Origin: Lamprobacter modestohalophilus
GTDB taxonomy: Bacteria > Pseudomonadota > Gammaproteobacteria > Chromatiales > Chromatiaceae
Reading direction: 5' to 3'
Length of the DNA: 64,000 nt
NCBI RefSeq assembly: GCF_016583905.1
Contig: NZ_NRRY01000012.1
Span: forward strand, 45,330-109,329
Shown in pieces: positions 54,795 through 64,000 of the stretch. Each line of letters starts with the position of its first letter. The first letter of the stretch is position 1. The position numbers were made by a program, and so were the translations under genes. The notes beneath the pieces are model-generated. The model worked only from the letters and a program-made list of their open reading frames with translations. It was not told where the DNA came from and searched no databases.

Positions 54795-55220
54795 ATGTGG
54801 ATTTTCCTTCTTCTGTTCGTCTTTGCGCCACTGATCGAGCTTTACTTCCTGATCCAGGTTGGCTCGGTCATCGGTGCGCTGCCGACCATTCTGCTGTCGA
54901 TCCTGACTGCGGTTATCGGTGGCTACTTGGTGCGCATGCAGGGCTTGACGGTGCTGATGCGTGTGCGCGCGATGTTGGATCGCGGCGAGACGCCAGCGTT
55001 AGAGCTACTTGATGGCGCCGTGCTCTTACTCTGCGGCTTCGCCCTGATGTTGCCTGGGTTCATCACCGATGCGGTCGGCTTTGCGCTGCTGGTGCCGCCG
55101 GTCCGCCATGCATTGATCCGTCGTTACGTCGATCTCGTGCCGGTCCAGGGGGAGGTCATCGTACGCGAGGAGCGCTCCACCCGACGCACGATCGAGGGCG
55201 AATGGCGCCGCGACGACTGA
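54795..55220 (+). CDS. fxsA: FxsA family membrane protein
   Basis: A 141-residue cytoplasmic-membrane protein. WIFLLLFVFAPLIELYFLIQ, SILTAVIGGYLVRMQGL and LLLCGFALMLPGFITDAVGF are the FxsA blocks. FxsA in E. coli relieves exclusion of phage T7 by the F plasmid. ATG at 54795 is chosen because WIFLLLF is the usual start; the frame extends 16 codons upstream without conservation. It lies just before groESL, a common arrangement. Confidence 0.92.
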   Translation: MWIFLLLFVFAPLIELYFLIQVGSVIGALPTILLSILTAVIGGYLVRMQGLTVLMRVRAMLDRGETPALELLDGAVLLLCGFALMLPGFITDAVGFALLVPPVRHALIRRYVDLVPVQGEVIVREERSTRRTIEGEWRRDD

Positions 55221-55225
55221 GGGCC

Positions 55226-55285
55226 GGCTAGCAGGTCGGCTAGCAGGTCGGCTAGCAGGTCGGCTAGCAGGTCGGCTAGAGGGCC
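55226..55285. repeat. 12-bp tandem repeat after fxsA
   Basis: Four perfect copies of GGCTAGCAGGTC (55226-55273), then a diverged fifth copy (GGCTAGAGGGCC). They start six bases after the fxsA stop codon. No hairpin terminator is formed. Confidence 0.95.
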
Positions 55286-55389
55286 GGCTTGCTTCTGTGG
55301 CATGCGGGGCTACCGCTGGGCATGCGAGGTTGTGCGCGAGCGATGGTTGAAGCCGATGGCTCCGTTTGCGCAAAAAGTACAACTCCCTC

Positions 55390-55417
55390 TTGACACAGGG
55401 CAGATGCTGCCTATTAT
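55390..55417 (+). promoter_or_regulatory. Sigma-70 promoter of groESL
   Basis: TTGACA at 55390-55395 and TATTAT at 55412-55417, with a 16-base spacer. The -10 box abuts the CIRCE operator, so repressor binding would block it. It is 144 bases from the groES start. Confidence 0.85.
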
Positions 55418-55443
55418 TAGCACTCGCTCGAGATGAGTGCTAA
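55417..55443. promoter_or_regulatory. CIRCE operator (HrcA binding site)
   Basis: TTAGCACTC-N9-GAGTGCTAA, a perfect match to the CIRCE consensus, directly downstream of the -10 box. HrcA represses groESL here and releases it on heat or misfolding stress. Confidence 0.97.
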
Positions 55444-55560
55444 CACCCGACCGCGATGGTCGGTTGTAAGCAGCACCAACAGTTCGACGCCGGCGTCGGG
55501 CAGAGCCCGTCCCGGTTCACCATCCCAACACTTAACTAACGGCCCTGAGGACTACCACAC

Positions 55561-55851
55561 ATGAAGATTCGTCCCTTGCATGACCGCATCGTGGTCCGTC
55601 GCATGGAAGAAGAGCGCACCTCTGCTGGAGGCATCGTGATCCCTGATTCGGCGGCTGAGAAGCCGATCCAGGGCGAGGTCATCGCTGTCGGCAACGGCAA
55701 GATCATGGATAACGGCGACACCCGCGGCCTCGACGTGAAGGTCGGCGACAAGGTGTTGTTCGGTAAGTACTCCGGCACCGAGGTCAAGCTCGACGGTGAG
55801 GAGTTGCTGGTGATGCGTGAAGAAGACGTCATGGGCGTCGTCGAAGGCTGA
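55561..55851 (+). CDS. groES: Co-chaperonin GroES
   Basis: A 96-residue 10-kDa chaperonin. [20 protein letters not shown], then [20 protein letters not shown] with the mobile loop, and [20 protein letters not shown] are typical. It caps GroEL during protein folding. Preceded by GAGGA in CCTGAGGACTACCACAC; followed by groEL after 78 bases. Confidence 0.98.
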   Translation: MKIRPLHDRIVVRRMEEERTSAGGIVIPDSAAEKPIQGEVIAVGNGKIMDNGDTRGLDVKVGDKVLFGKYSGTEVKLDGEELLVMREEDVMGVVEG

Positions 55852-55887
55852 ACCTCTGGTTCGCCTCGCCGCATCCGCAGCCAATAG

Positions 55888-57573
<1,686 letters not shown>

Positions 57574-57641
57574 GCCCGGTGATATGATGCCGCCATCGAG
57601 AGTCTGCCGTTGGTGGACTCCTATTGGCTGGCACGCCTAGA

Positions 57642-57666
57642 AAGCCCCGCTTCGGCGGGGCTTTTT
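57642..57666 (+). terminator. Rho-independent terminator of groESL
   Basis: AAGCCCCGC-TTCG-GCGGGGCTTTTT: an eight-base stem with an extra-stable TTCG loop and a run of five T's, 68 bases after the groEL stop. Confidence 0.95.
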
Positions 57667-57813
57667 GCTTTCGGAATCGCCTTTCTTGCACCCGTTAGGC
57701 ACAATGTGCTGCAGCATTTGCCTGCCGGAAACGCAACATTGATTGCTCGAAAAATGTGCCATACTATTTTTCAATCTGCTTTGTGAAACTGATACCTACG
57801 GAAGAGTTCTGAG

Positions 57814-58689
57814 ATGTCTTCTCGATACTCGAGCTGGCGCAGCAAACCCGCGCTTGCCTTGTTGCTGCTGGTTGCGCTGACCACGGCGCTGACCGCGCAT
57901 GCGGCCGGTCCTGAGATCCAATCTGGAACCGCGTTGGTCATTGATCACGAAGGTAATCGGCTGTTCGAGCGCAATCCAACCGAAATTCGTCCGATCGCCT
58001 CGATCACCAAGCTGATGACAGCGATGGTGGTCATCGATGCCGATGTCCCGCTCGATGACCGAATCACCATTACTGAGGCCGATCGGGACCGATTGCGCTG
58101 GAGCCGTTCGCGGCTGCGTATCGACGAGGCCAGACTGTCTCGGGCCGACCTCTTGCGAACGGCCCTCATGTCCTCTGACAACCGTGCCGCCGCTGCCCTT
58201 GGGCGGACCACCTTCGCCGGTGGTACGCCGGCCTTTGTCGAAGCGATGAACGAGAAGGCGCAATCGCTTGCGATGCGCGACACCCAATTTGCCGATGCGA
58301 GCGGTCTCGATGCCGGCAACCAGTCGACAGCTGAGGACTTGGTGCGTCTGCTCAACGCCGCTGCACGCTACCCCTTAATCCGCGAGATCACCTCCACCGG
58401 CGAAGTCGACATCAGCCCGCATGCCGGACGTGGTCCGCTGCAGTACCGAAACACCAACCCGCTGACCCGCGACGAACGCTGGACCGTGGAGTTATCCAAA
58501 ACCGGTTACCTCAACGAGGCAGGGCGCTGCTTGGTGATGCAGGCCGTGATCGAAGATCGCCGCGTCTACGCCATCTTTCTCAACGCCCAAGGCAAGCTCA
58601 CGCCGATTGGCGACGCCAACCGGCTGCGTCAGTGGCTTGCCGAAGCGGGCGAGTTGAAGACCACCAGTTTGAGCGCGCGACATCAGTGA
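57814..58689 (+). CDS. pbpG: D-alanyl-D-alanine endopeptidase (PBP7 type)
   Basis: A 291-residue periplasmic penicillin-binding protein, 4 kDa-type S11 serine peptidase. Signal peptide ALALLLLVALTTALTAHAAG. The three active-site motifs are present: SITK (in RPIASITKLMTAM), SDN (ALMSSDNRAAAALG) and KTG (ELSKTGYLNEAG). Lack of the C-terminal beta domain of DacA matches PbpG, which trims peptidoglycan cross-links. An ATG follows GGAAGAG. A tandem repeat begins at its stop codon. Confidence 0.92.
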   Translation: MSSRYSSWRSKPALALLLLVALTTALTAHAAGPEIQSGTALVIDHEGNRLFERNPTEIRPIASITKLMTAMVVIDADVPLDDRITITEADRDRLRWSRSRLRIDEARLSRADLLRTALMSSDNRAAAALGRTTFAGGTPAFVEAMNEKAQSLAMRDTQFADASGLDAGNQSTAEDLVRLLNAAARYPLIREITSTGEVDISPHAGRGPLQYRNTNPLTRDERWTVELSKTGYLNEAGRCLVMQAVIEDRRVYAIFLNAQGKLTPIGDANRLRQWLAEAGELKTTSLSARHQ

Positions 58690-58755
58690 GTGCAAGACAT
58701 CAGTGAGTGCAAGACATCAGTGTGCAAGACTTCAGTGTGCAAGACATCAGTGTTT
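58681..58755. repeat. Tandem repeats after pbpG
   Basis: Units of 17 bases (ACATCAGTGAGTGCAAG) followed by 15-base variants (ACATCAGTGTGCAAG, with one ACTTCAG form). The first unit overlaps the pbpG stop codon. Confidence 0.9.
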
Positions 58756-58847
58756 AGGACATTAGCGAGCATGAGACTTCCGTGGCGTGAGTATGACCCA
58801 CTGGCCGCCTTGCACCCTGAATGCTGCTGGCACAGCTGGCGACCTCG

Positions 58848-59696
58848 ATGAAACTGCTGGTTGAGATCGGCAACACCAGCCTAAAGTGGGCTCCGCTGGA
58901 TGCGGAATTGCCAGGGCCAATGGTTGCCGCACGGCATTTCGGCTCGCTACCCATTGATGTGCTTGCTAGCTGGGAGAAGCTTGAGTCTGTCGATGGTGTG
59001 TTGGTCGCGAGTGTTGGGCCGGCGTCCGTCCTTGATGCCGTCAGCTCCGCCACGGCTGCCTACTGGCAATGTCCCCTTGAGCGCATCGAATCCAAAGGCG
59101 AAGCCTGGGGCGTTCAGATTGCTTACCAGGAGCCAGCGCGGCTCGGCGTCGATCGCTTCTTGGCCTTGATCGGCGCCCAATGGCTCGCTGAGCGACCCGA
59201 TCTGTTGGCGAAAGCTGGGCCTGATCCGATGCGAGCGGAGCCGAAATCTGCCACCGCCGTGACAGCAACAACACACCCTGATTCGGAGCCACCGCAGACA
59301 CCCGAGCAAGGCTGCGCAACCCTGGTCATCGATGCCGGTACGGCGATCACCTTCGACGCGCTGCTCGCCGACGGACGACATCGAGGAGGGCAGATTTTGC
59401 CCGGCATTGCCATGCTGCGCGCGAGCCTACTGCAAGGTACCCGCATGCCCCCGCACCAAGCCCAAGATCATTACACCCCCTGGGGCACCGACACAGGCCC
59501 CGCGATTTCGGCCGCCAGCCTCCAGGCCCCCGCCGCCCTCGCCGAGCGCCTTAGAAGCGCGCTGCAGCAAGAAACGGGAAAGGTACCGCGCCTGATCATC
59601 ACCGGCGGCGACGCGGACCGCCTGGCGCCACTCCTCCGCCGAGCCGTCCATCTGCAACCCGACCTGGTACTGATGGGGCTTGCCCGCTTTGCTTAA
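58848..59696 (+). CDS. coaX: Type III pantothenate kinase
   Basis: First step of coenzyme A synthesis; 282 residues, longer than the usual 245-260. KLLVEIGNTSLKWAPLD is the phosphate-binding start, LGVDRFLALIGAQWL the pantothenate region, and LVIDAGTAITFDALLADGRH with GGQILPGIAMLRASL the second ASKHA motif. Between these lies a 30-residue Ala/Pro/Thr insertion (PKSATAVTATTHPDSEPPQ). ATG at 58848 matches usual starts; one nine codons earlier is possible. The typical neighbour birA is absent. Confidence 0.93.
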   Translation: MKLLVEIGNTSLKWAPLDAELPGPMVAARHFGSLPIDVLASWEKLESVDGVLVASVGPASVLDAVSSATAAYWQCPLERIESKGEAWGVQIAYQEPARLGVDRFLALIGAQWLAERPDLLAKAGPDPMRAEPKSATAVTATTHPDSEPPQTPEQGCATLVIDAGTAITFDALLADGRHRGGQILPGIAMLRASLLQGTRMPPHQAQDHYTPWGTDTGPAISAASLQAPAALAERLRSALQQETGKVPRLIITGGDADRLAPLLRRAVHLQPDLVLMGLARFA

Positions 59697-59892
59697 TACA
59701 GCATCGGTTTCGCGCAGAATAGGGAGAATGACGTTGAGGCAGCAAAATCCAAAGCCATCGAATCGCAACAACCTGCATCCTCACATTGAGCTCAAGGCGC
59801 ACCTCGCTTAAACTCACCCCTCGGAGCCTTAGTAAACCCCGTTCTCGACCCCTCGAGATCCGCTCGGGTTTTAGGTTTGCGCTCCAAGCATC

Positions 59893-59968
59893 GCTGGCGT
59901 AGCTCAGTTGGCAGAGCAGCTGATTTGTAATCAGCAGGTCGTCGGTTCGAATCCGTCCGCCAGCTCCA
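59893..59968 (+). tRNA. tRNA-Thr (anticodon UGU)
   Basis: A 76-base cloverleaf: acceptor GCTGGCG/CGCCAGC, D arm GCTCAGTTGGCAGAGC, anticodon arm GCTGA-TTTGTAA-TCAGC with UGU at 34-36, variable AGGTC, T loop TTCGAAT, and an encoded CCA. The second pair of the T stem is a T-T mismatch (GTCGG/CCGTC), unusual but tolerable. An accessory segment begins downstream. Confidence 0.95.
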
Positions 59969-60233
59969 TTAAAAACAACAGCTTAACGAAAAATTTCCGG
60001 TAGCCGTTTCTAGCTCATGTCCCTCTGGTAGCCGTTCTGTAGCCGTTAGGGCGTTGGCTTCCTCCCCTGCGTATTCTTGGAAGAGGATGGCCCTGATTGG
60101 ACCAAATCACTTCCCCGTCCGACATCGACTGCTGCATCCAGTCCCATCTCCCCCGACGTCGAGTCGAAAAACTAACGGTCGCACTGACGGAAAGCGTTAG
60201 CATTCAGTAACTCGTCGCTGAACCATCGCGCTC

Positions 60234-62675
60234 ATGCTCCGTCGTCACCGAAAGAGTCTCGAAGACGAGATCGCTCATGCGGAAGCGCGATTGTCAGAGC
60301 TTGAGCGCGAACGGGGTCAGTTGTCCCTCAAACTCACTGATCTACGCCAACAGCTGCGCTCAGAAACCGGAGTTCAGGATCGAGCAGATTGGCAAGCGCG
60401 TGCATCCACCCCGCAGTATCCAGCCCCAACGACCCCTGACGAGAAGATCGCCCTGTTCATGGATCGCTTCCGGGGCCGCCGCGATGTCTACCCCAAGCTC
60501 TGGATCAACGCGAGCAAGGGACGCAAAGGCTACTCACCGGCGTGTGGCAACGAATGGGCTCGTGGTCTCTGCGCCAAGGTCGATCCCAAGCCCAAGGTCA
60601 AATGCGGCGACTGCCAACATCAGGCATTCCTCCCCGTCACCAAACAGGTCGTGCGCGATCATCTGCAAGGGCGTCATGTCATCGGCGTCTACCCGATGCT
60701 GGCCGATGAAACCTGTTGCTTTCTCGCGATCGATTTCGACAAGGCTGGCTGGCAGAACGACGTCGCCGCCGTTGCCGAGACCTGCCGGAACCGAGCGGTT
60801 CCTCATGCCATTGAGCGTTCTCGTTCCGGTAACGGTGCCCATCTCTGGATCTTCTTCAACGCGCCGGTGCCGGCGACGATAGCCCGAAAGTTGGGCTGTT
60901 ATCTCCTCACTGAAACCATGGCGCGGCGGCATGAGCTGCCGATGACCTCGTACGATCGCCTATTTCCCAACCAAGACACCCTGCCCAAAGGCGGGTTCGG
61001 GAATCTCATCGCGCTGCCCTTTCAGCACGAGCCCAGGCAGCAAGGACACAGCGTCTTCATCGACGAGCAGGGGTCACCCTATCAAGATCAGTGGGGCTTT
61101 CTCGCCTCGATTCCTCGCCTGTGTCCTGATGAGGTCGACGCGCTCGTCCAAGAGGCCACTGAGCGCGGACACATCATCGGCGTTCGCCAGGGTGGGTTAA
61201 GCGATGATGAGGAGGCGACGGCTCCTTGGCGGCGTCCACCGTCTCACCGAGCACCTCGGTTAGACATCACTGAGAAGCTCCCACCGCACATTCGCGCCGT
61301 CTCCTCTCAGCTCCTGTTCGTCGAGACCGCTGGTCTGCCGTCTGTGCTCATCAGCCAGATCAAACGCCTCGCGGCCTTTCAGAATCCTGATTTCTACAAG
61401 AAGCAGGCCATGCGCCTATCGACAGCGCTCACACCGCGCATCATCAGCTGCGCCGAAGAACATCCAGAGCATCTAGGCCTGCCGCGTGGCTGTCTGGATG
61501 CGCTGCAAGCGTTGCTCAGTGAGCACTCTGTCGAACTCATCATCGACGATCAGCGAACCGATGGAGCAGCGCTCGAGGTTGCCTTTCAAGGGGCGTTAAC
61601 AGCGCTCCAAGCGCAAGCGGTCGAGACCCTGGCCGCCCATGACATCGGCGTGCTGATCGCGCCGCCCGGATCGGGCAAGACCGTCATTGGCATCAACCTG
61701 CTGGCGAGACGACGAAGAAGCACCCTGATCTTGGTGCACCGCACCCAACTCTTGGAGCAGTGGGTCGCACAGCTTGGGGTCTTCCTCGGTCTGGCGCCCA
61801 GTGAGATTGGACAAGTGGGAGGCGGGAAGCGCAAGCCGAATGGCCAGTTGGATGTCGCCATGATCCAGAGCCTGGTGCGCAAAGATAGCGTCGATGATCT
61901 CGTCGCCAGCTACGGCCAGGTCATCGTCGATGAATGCCACCATGTGCCGGCCGTCTCCTTCGAGCGGGTGATGCGCGAGGTCAAGGCCCGCTGTGTCATC
62001 GGGCTCACCGCAACGCCGCAGCGACGCGATGGGCACCATCCGATCCTGACACTCCAGCTCGGTCCGGTTCGCTTTGCCATCGACGCCAAGCACCAGGCTG
62101 CAGCGCGCCCCTTTGAGCACCGGCTGATCCTGCGTGAGACCGACTTTCGGCTCGCCGACGCGGACGCAGACATCGGCATCCAGGAACTCTACCGCCAACT
62201 CGCCGCGGACGATGCGCGCAACCAGATGATCCTGCACGACGTCACGCAGGCGTTGAGTGAAGGGCGCTCGCCGATCCTATTGACCGAGCGCCGAGACCAT
62301 CTGGCCCGCCTCGCCGAACAGCTGACGGACGTGGCGAAGCACCTCATCGTGCTGCAGGGCGGCATGAAGACCAAGGAACGTCAGGCCGCCGTTGAGCGGC
62401 TCGCGTCGATCCCGGCCGGTGAGCCTCGGTTGGTGATCGCCATCGGCAAGTTCATCGGCGAGGGGTTTGACGATACGCGTCTGGACACCCTGTTCTTGGC
62501 GATGCCATTCTCTTGGAAAGGCACCCTGGTCCAATACGTTGGGCGCCTGCACCGGCGGCATGAGGCGAAGACCGAAGTGCGCGTCATTGACTATGTCGAC
62601 CGCCAGGTGCCGATGCTGGCGAGGATGCTCGACAAACGGATGCAGGGCTATCGCGGCATGGGCTACCAGCTTTGA
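60234..62675 (+). CDS. TOTE-type archaeo-eukaryotic primase fused to superfamily 2 helicase
   Basis: An 813-residue protein. Residues 5-45 form a coiled coil. Residues about 75-290 are the primase-like domain: RRDVYPKLWINASKGRKGYS, a Cys cluster (ACGNEWARGLC, CGDC), FLAIDFDKAGW with catalytic DFD at about 165, ERSRSGNGAHLWIFF and KGGFGNLIALPFQHE. Residues about 455-800 are an SF2 helicase: APPGSGKTV (about 476), IVDECHHVPAVSF (about 565), GLTATPQRRDG and QYVGRLHR. This is the core architecture of TOTE conflict systems, thought to defend against invading DNA. A nuclease partner was not recognised next to it. Confidence 0.88.
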   Translation: MLRRHRKSLEDEIAHAEARLSELERERGQLSLKLTDLRQQLRSETGVQDRADWQARASTPQYPAPTTPDEKIALFMDRFRGRRDVYPKLWINASKGRKGYSPACGNEWARGLCAKVDPKPKVKCGDCQHQAFLPVTKQVVRDHLQGRHVIGVYPMLADETCCFLAIDFDKAGWQNDVAAVAETCRNRAVPHAIERSRSGNGAHLWIFFNAPVPATIARKLGCYLLTETMARRHELPMTSYDRLFPNQDTLPKGGFGNLIALPFQHEPRQQGHSVFIDEQGSPYQDQWGFLASIPRLCPDEVDALVQEATERGHIIGVRQGGLSDDEEATAPWRRPPSHRAPRLDITEKLPPHIRAVSSQLLFVETAGLPSVLISQIKRLAAFQNPDFYKKQAMRLSTALTPRIISCAEEHPEHLGLPRGCLDALQALLSEHSVELIIDDQRTDGAALEVAFQGALTALQAQAVETLAAHDIGVLIAPPGSGKTVIGINLLARRRRSTLILVHRTQLLEQWVAQLGVFLGLAPSEIGQVGGGKRKPNGQLDVAMIQSLVRKDSVDDLVASYGQVIVDECHHVPAVSFERVMREVKARCVIGLTATPQRRDGHHPILTLQLGPVRFAIDAKHQAAARPFEHRLILRETDFRLADADADIGIQELYRQLAADDARNQMILHDVTQALSEGRSPILLTERRDHLARLAEQLTDVAKHLIVLQGGMKTKERQAAVERLASIPAGEPRLVIAIGKFIGEGFDDTRLDTLFLAMPFSWKGTLVQYVGRLHRRHEAKTEVRVIDYVDRQVPMLARMLDKRMQGYRGMGYQL

Positions 62676-62695
62676 GGCGGTGGTGATGATTGAGA

Positions 62696-63253
62696 TCAGC
62701 GCTCTTCCGCTGAAGAGGTATACGCGCTTACGGCGGAATCGCGTGCCACCGACTGATCCGGAATAGGTTGCTTATCCTGCGTATGACGCGCAGCCCGCAG
62801 CTGCGCGAAATCGCGCTTCAGCGCCGTCATCTCGGCTTTCAAGTGCTTCCGATACAAACGCTGGTCTTTCTTGATCGTCTCCTCAAGCGAGTCACGGATC
62901 TCGTCCCTGAGCTGATCGAGTTCGGCGCTCAGCGCTTGGGCCTCCTGAGCCTCCGGCAAGCGTCGTTCGATGGCGCGAATCTCCTCGAGCAGGCCTGAGC
63001 GCTCAACGAGTCTGATCCACTGGTTCAGCCGTTCCGCCTGCTCCAACGGGATGACCCAACAGCGAACATCCGGACCCCACAGGGCGCTCGGAAACGACCG
63101 CTTGAACAGATCCTTCAGCAGGAAGGGCAAGGACACCAACAGCTGATCGCTGAAGATCCTGCAGCTGATCGACGAGCTGCACCAATAGGGACGCGATCTC
63201 CTATTCACCCGGGCATAGAGGTCGAGGACAAAGGCGGGCAGGGGATCAAGCAT
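62696..63253 (-). CDS. Unrecognised protein with C-terminal coiled coil
   Basis: A possible 185-residue protein from ATG at 63253. Its middle contains FKRSFPSALWGPDVRCWVIP, a pattern like the W-x-P...W-x-(I/V) elements of small DNA-processing domains. After that comes a long charged helix (LDQLRDEIRDSLEETIKKDQ) with heptad spacing. The N-terminal part (RSRPYWCSSSISCRIFSDQ) has unlike composition, so a frameshift or later start is possible. Convergent with the primase-helicase gene, 20 bases between stops. No function can be given. Confidence 0.5.
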   Translation of the reverse strand: MLDPLPAFVLDLYARVNRRSRPYWCSSSISCRIFSDQLLVSLPFLLKDLFKRSFPSALWGPDVRCWVIPLEQAERLNQWIRLVERSGLLEEIRAIERRLPEAQEAQALSAELDQLRDEIRDSLEETIKKDQRLYRKHLKAEMTALKRDFAQLRAARHTQDKQPIPDQSVARDSAVSAYTSSAEER

Positions 63254-63507
63254 TGCGGGGTTCTCTGAGTGTGAAGGCGTCGGCAGCATCACCACAGCAC
63301 GATACGCCAGTCATCCGCACACGGCCGCAGCGAAAGACACCGATGTTGGCCACTCTTTCGCGATAGGTGCTTGATCATGATCGAAAATGCTTGCGCTCCT
63401 GGCGTCCTCGGTGCTAGTGCAACCCTGTTAAATACCTGAGACCGTTCCCAGATAGTAACCTCGTCATTCTCATCATTCACATAGCGACTGACCGGAGGTT
63501 CTCACCG

Positions 63508-64000
63508 ATGCCGCGCTGTACTGCAGCCCCAGTTGACATCTCTGACAAAGACGCTCGCGTCCTGCAAGCGCTGGAGCGCCGACACAACGCGCCCCAAGGA
63601 TTGGTCAAGCGCGCTCAGATCATTCTCCTCGCCGCACATGGAGTCGGTGTGCGCGCAACCGCCGAACGCCTTGGCATCGGCCGCGCGACGGTGCAGCGCT
63701 GGCGTCGCCGGTGGTCGAGTGCCGCGGCCACGGAGTCGGCCCTGGAGCGCCTGGTCGATGCCCCGCGCCCGGGCACACCGCCGACCTTCAGCCCGGAGCA
63801 GATCTGCTCGATCCTGGCGCTCGCCTGCGAACCGCCTAAGCGCGACGGTCAAGAACTGACGCATTGGACCCACGCGGACTTGGCCGCCGAGGCCATCGCA
63901 CGCGGCATCGTGGAGTCCATCTCGCCGGACTCCATCGGGCGCTTTCTGCGCGAGGCCGACCTCAAGCCGCACCGCACCCGGGGCTGGATCAACACGCCCC
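63508..64000 (+). CDS. IS630-family transposase (partial, cut by right edge)
   Basis: The first 164 residues of a transposase. A helix-turn-helix N-terminal part (QIILLAAHGVGVRATAERLG, then IGRATVQRWRRRW) is followed by LVDAPRPGTPPTFSPEQICS and ISPDSIGRFLREADLKPHRT, ending RGWINTP, typical of IS630/Tc1-mariner-related elements. The DDE catalytic part lies outside the window. ATG at 63508 follows GGAGG at 63494-63498. Left inverted repeat not identified. Its presence marks the end of the accessory segment after tRNA-Thr. Confidence 0.9.
   Translation, partial: MPRCTAAPVDISDKDARVLQALERRHNAPQGLVKRAQIILLAAHGVGVRATAERLGIGRATVQRWRRRWSSAAATESALERLVDAPRPGTPPTFSPEQICSILALACEPPKRDGQELTHWTHADLAAEAIARGIVESISPDSIGRFLREADLKPHRTRGWINTP

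Noticed and set aside
55226..55285. Possible CRISPR array in the fxsA-groES gap
   Set aside because: The units are 12 bp, directly abutting with no spacers, and no cas genes are in the window.
58681..58755. Possible CRISPR array after pbpG
   Set aside because: The 15-17-bp units abut without spacers; a simple tandem repeat.
59969..60233. Integrase or attachment-site duplication next to tRNA-Thr
   Set aside because: No tyrosine recombinase motif is found, and the tRNA 3' end is not repeated in the window up to 64000.

Overview
The window reads as a chromosomal segment of a GC-rich gammaproteobacterium. The protein style (LptE, DsbD, Fis-DusB, PrmA, AccBC, LpxA, CutA) is gammaproteobacterial. 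Nitrogenase cofactor gene nifB, a split glycine decarboxylase under a tandem glycine riboswitch, a two-glycosyltransferase glycolipid locus and frequent DUF/toxin genes make a Chromatiales-type (purple sulfur or related sulfur-oxidising) bacterium the most likely source. That placement is inference; no rRNA or photosynthesis gene is present to fix it.

Layout. 0-1.3 kb: nifB, cut by the left edge, read leftward from a sigma-54 promoter with a NifA-type upstream site. 1.3-3.4 kb: an orphan DUF433 gene, a 2-oxoglutarate dioxygenase, glyoxalase I and a TolA-C-like envelope protein. 3.5-9.0 kb: urea ABC transporter urtABCD with a possible sigma-54 promoter, lacking urtE. 9.1-10.7 kb: DUF29 protein and a PAS-CPBP membrane protein. 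10.8-14.2 kb: a glycolipid-type locus (DGD-like GT4, fatty acid desaturase, MGDG-synthase-like GT28), followed by a GGDEF protein that carries the scar of an internal deletion. 15.7-20.6 kb: an IMP dehydrogenase/GMP reductase paralogue and an FMO-methyltransferase-membrane protein trio. 21-24.3 kb: UDP-glucuronate decarboxylase, then an AAA ATPase overlapping a TOPRIM-like protein, which looks like a two-gene anti-phage system of OLD/PARIS style.

24.5-32.6 kb, leftward: molybdenum cofactor genes moaB-moeA-moaD, dgkA, and the glycine cleavage genes gcvT, gcvH, gcvPA, gcvPB behind a two-aptamer glycine riboswitch. 32.7-34.2 kb: a zinc-ribbon protein and a MazF/ribbon-helix-helix toxin-antitoxin pair. 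34.5-42 kb, rightward: leuS-lptE-holA-proA-nadD-rsfS-folA, a conserved housekeeping run. 42-54.6 kb, leftward: apaH, apaG, lpxA, purH, fis-dusB, prmA, accC-accB, aroQ and cutA-dsbD-tlpA. 54.8-59.7 kb, rightward: fxsA, groESL with a perfect CIRCE operator overlapping its promoter, a PBP7-type peptidase, and coaX. 59.9-64 kb: tRNA-Thr(UGU), then an accessory segment with a TOTE-type primase-helicase, an unrecognised coiled-coil protein and an IS630-family transposase cut by the right edge.

The accessory interest lies in four places: the ATPase/TOPRIM pair (22.4-24.3 kb), the TOTE primase-helicase beside the tRNA (60.2-62.7 kb), the glycolipid locus (10.8-14.2 kb) and the FMO trio (17.5-20.6 kb). 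A window-wide pattern of short tandem duplications (12, 15 or 30 bp), many inside or at the ends of genes, suggests an active slippage process in this genome.
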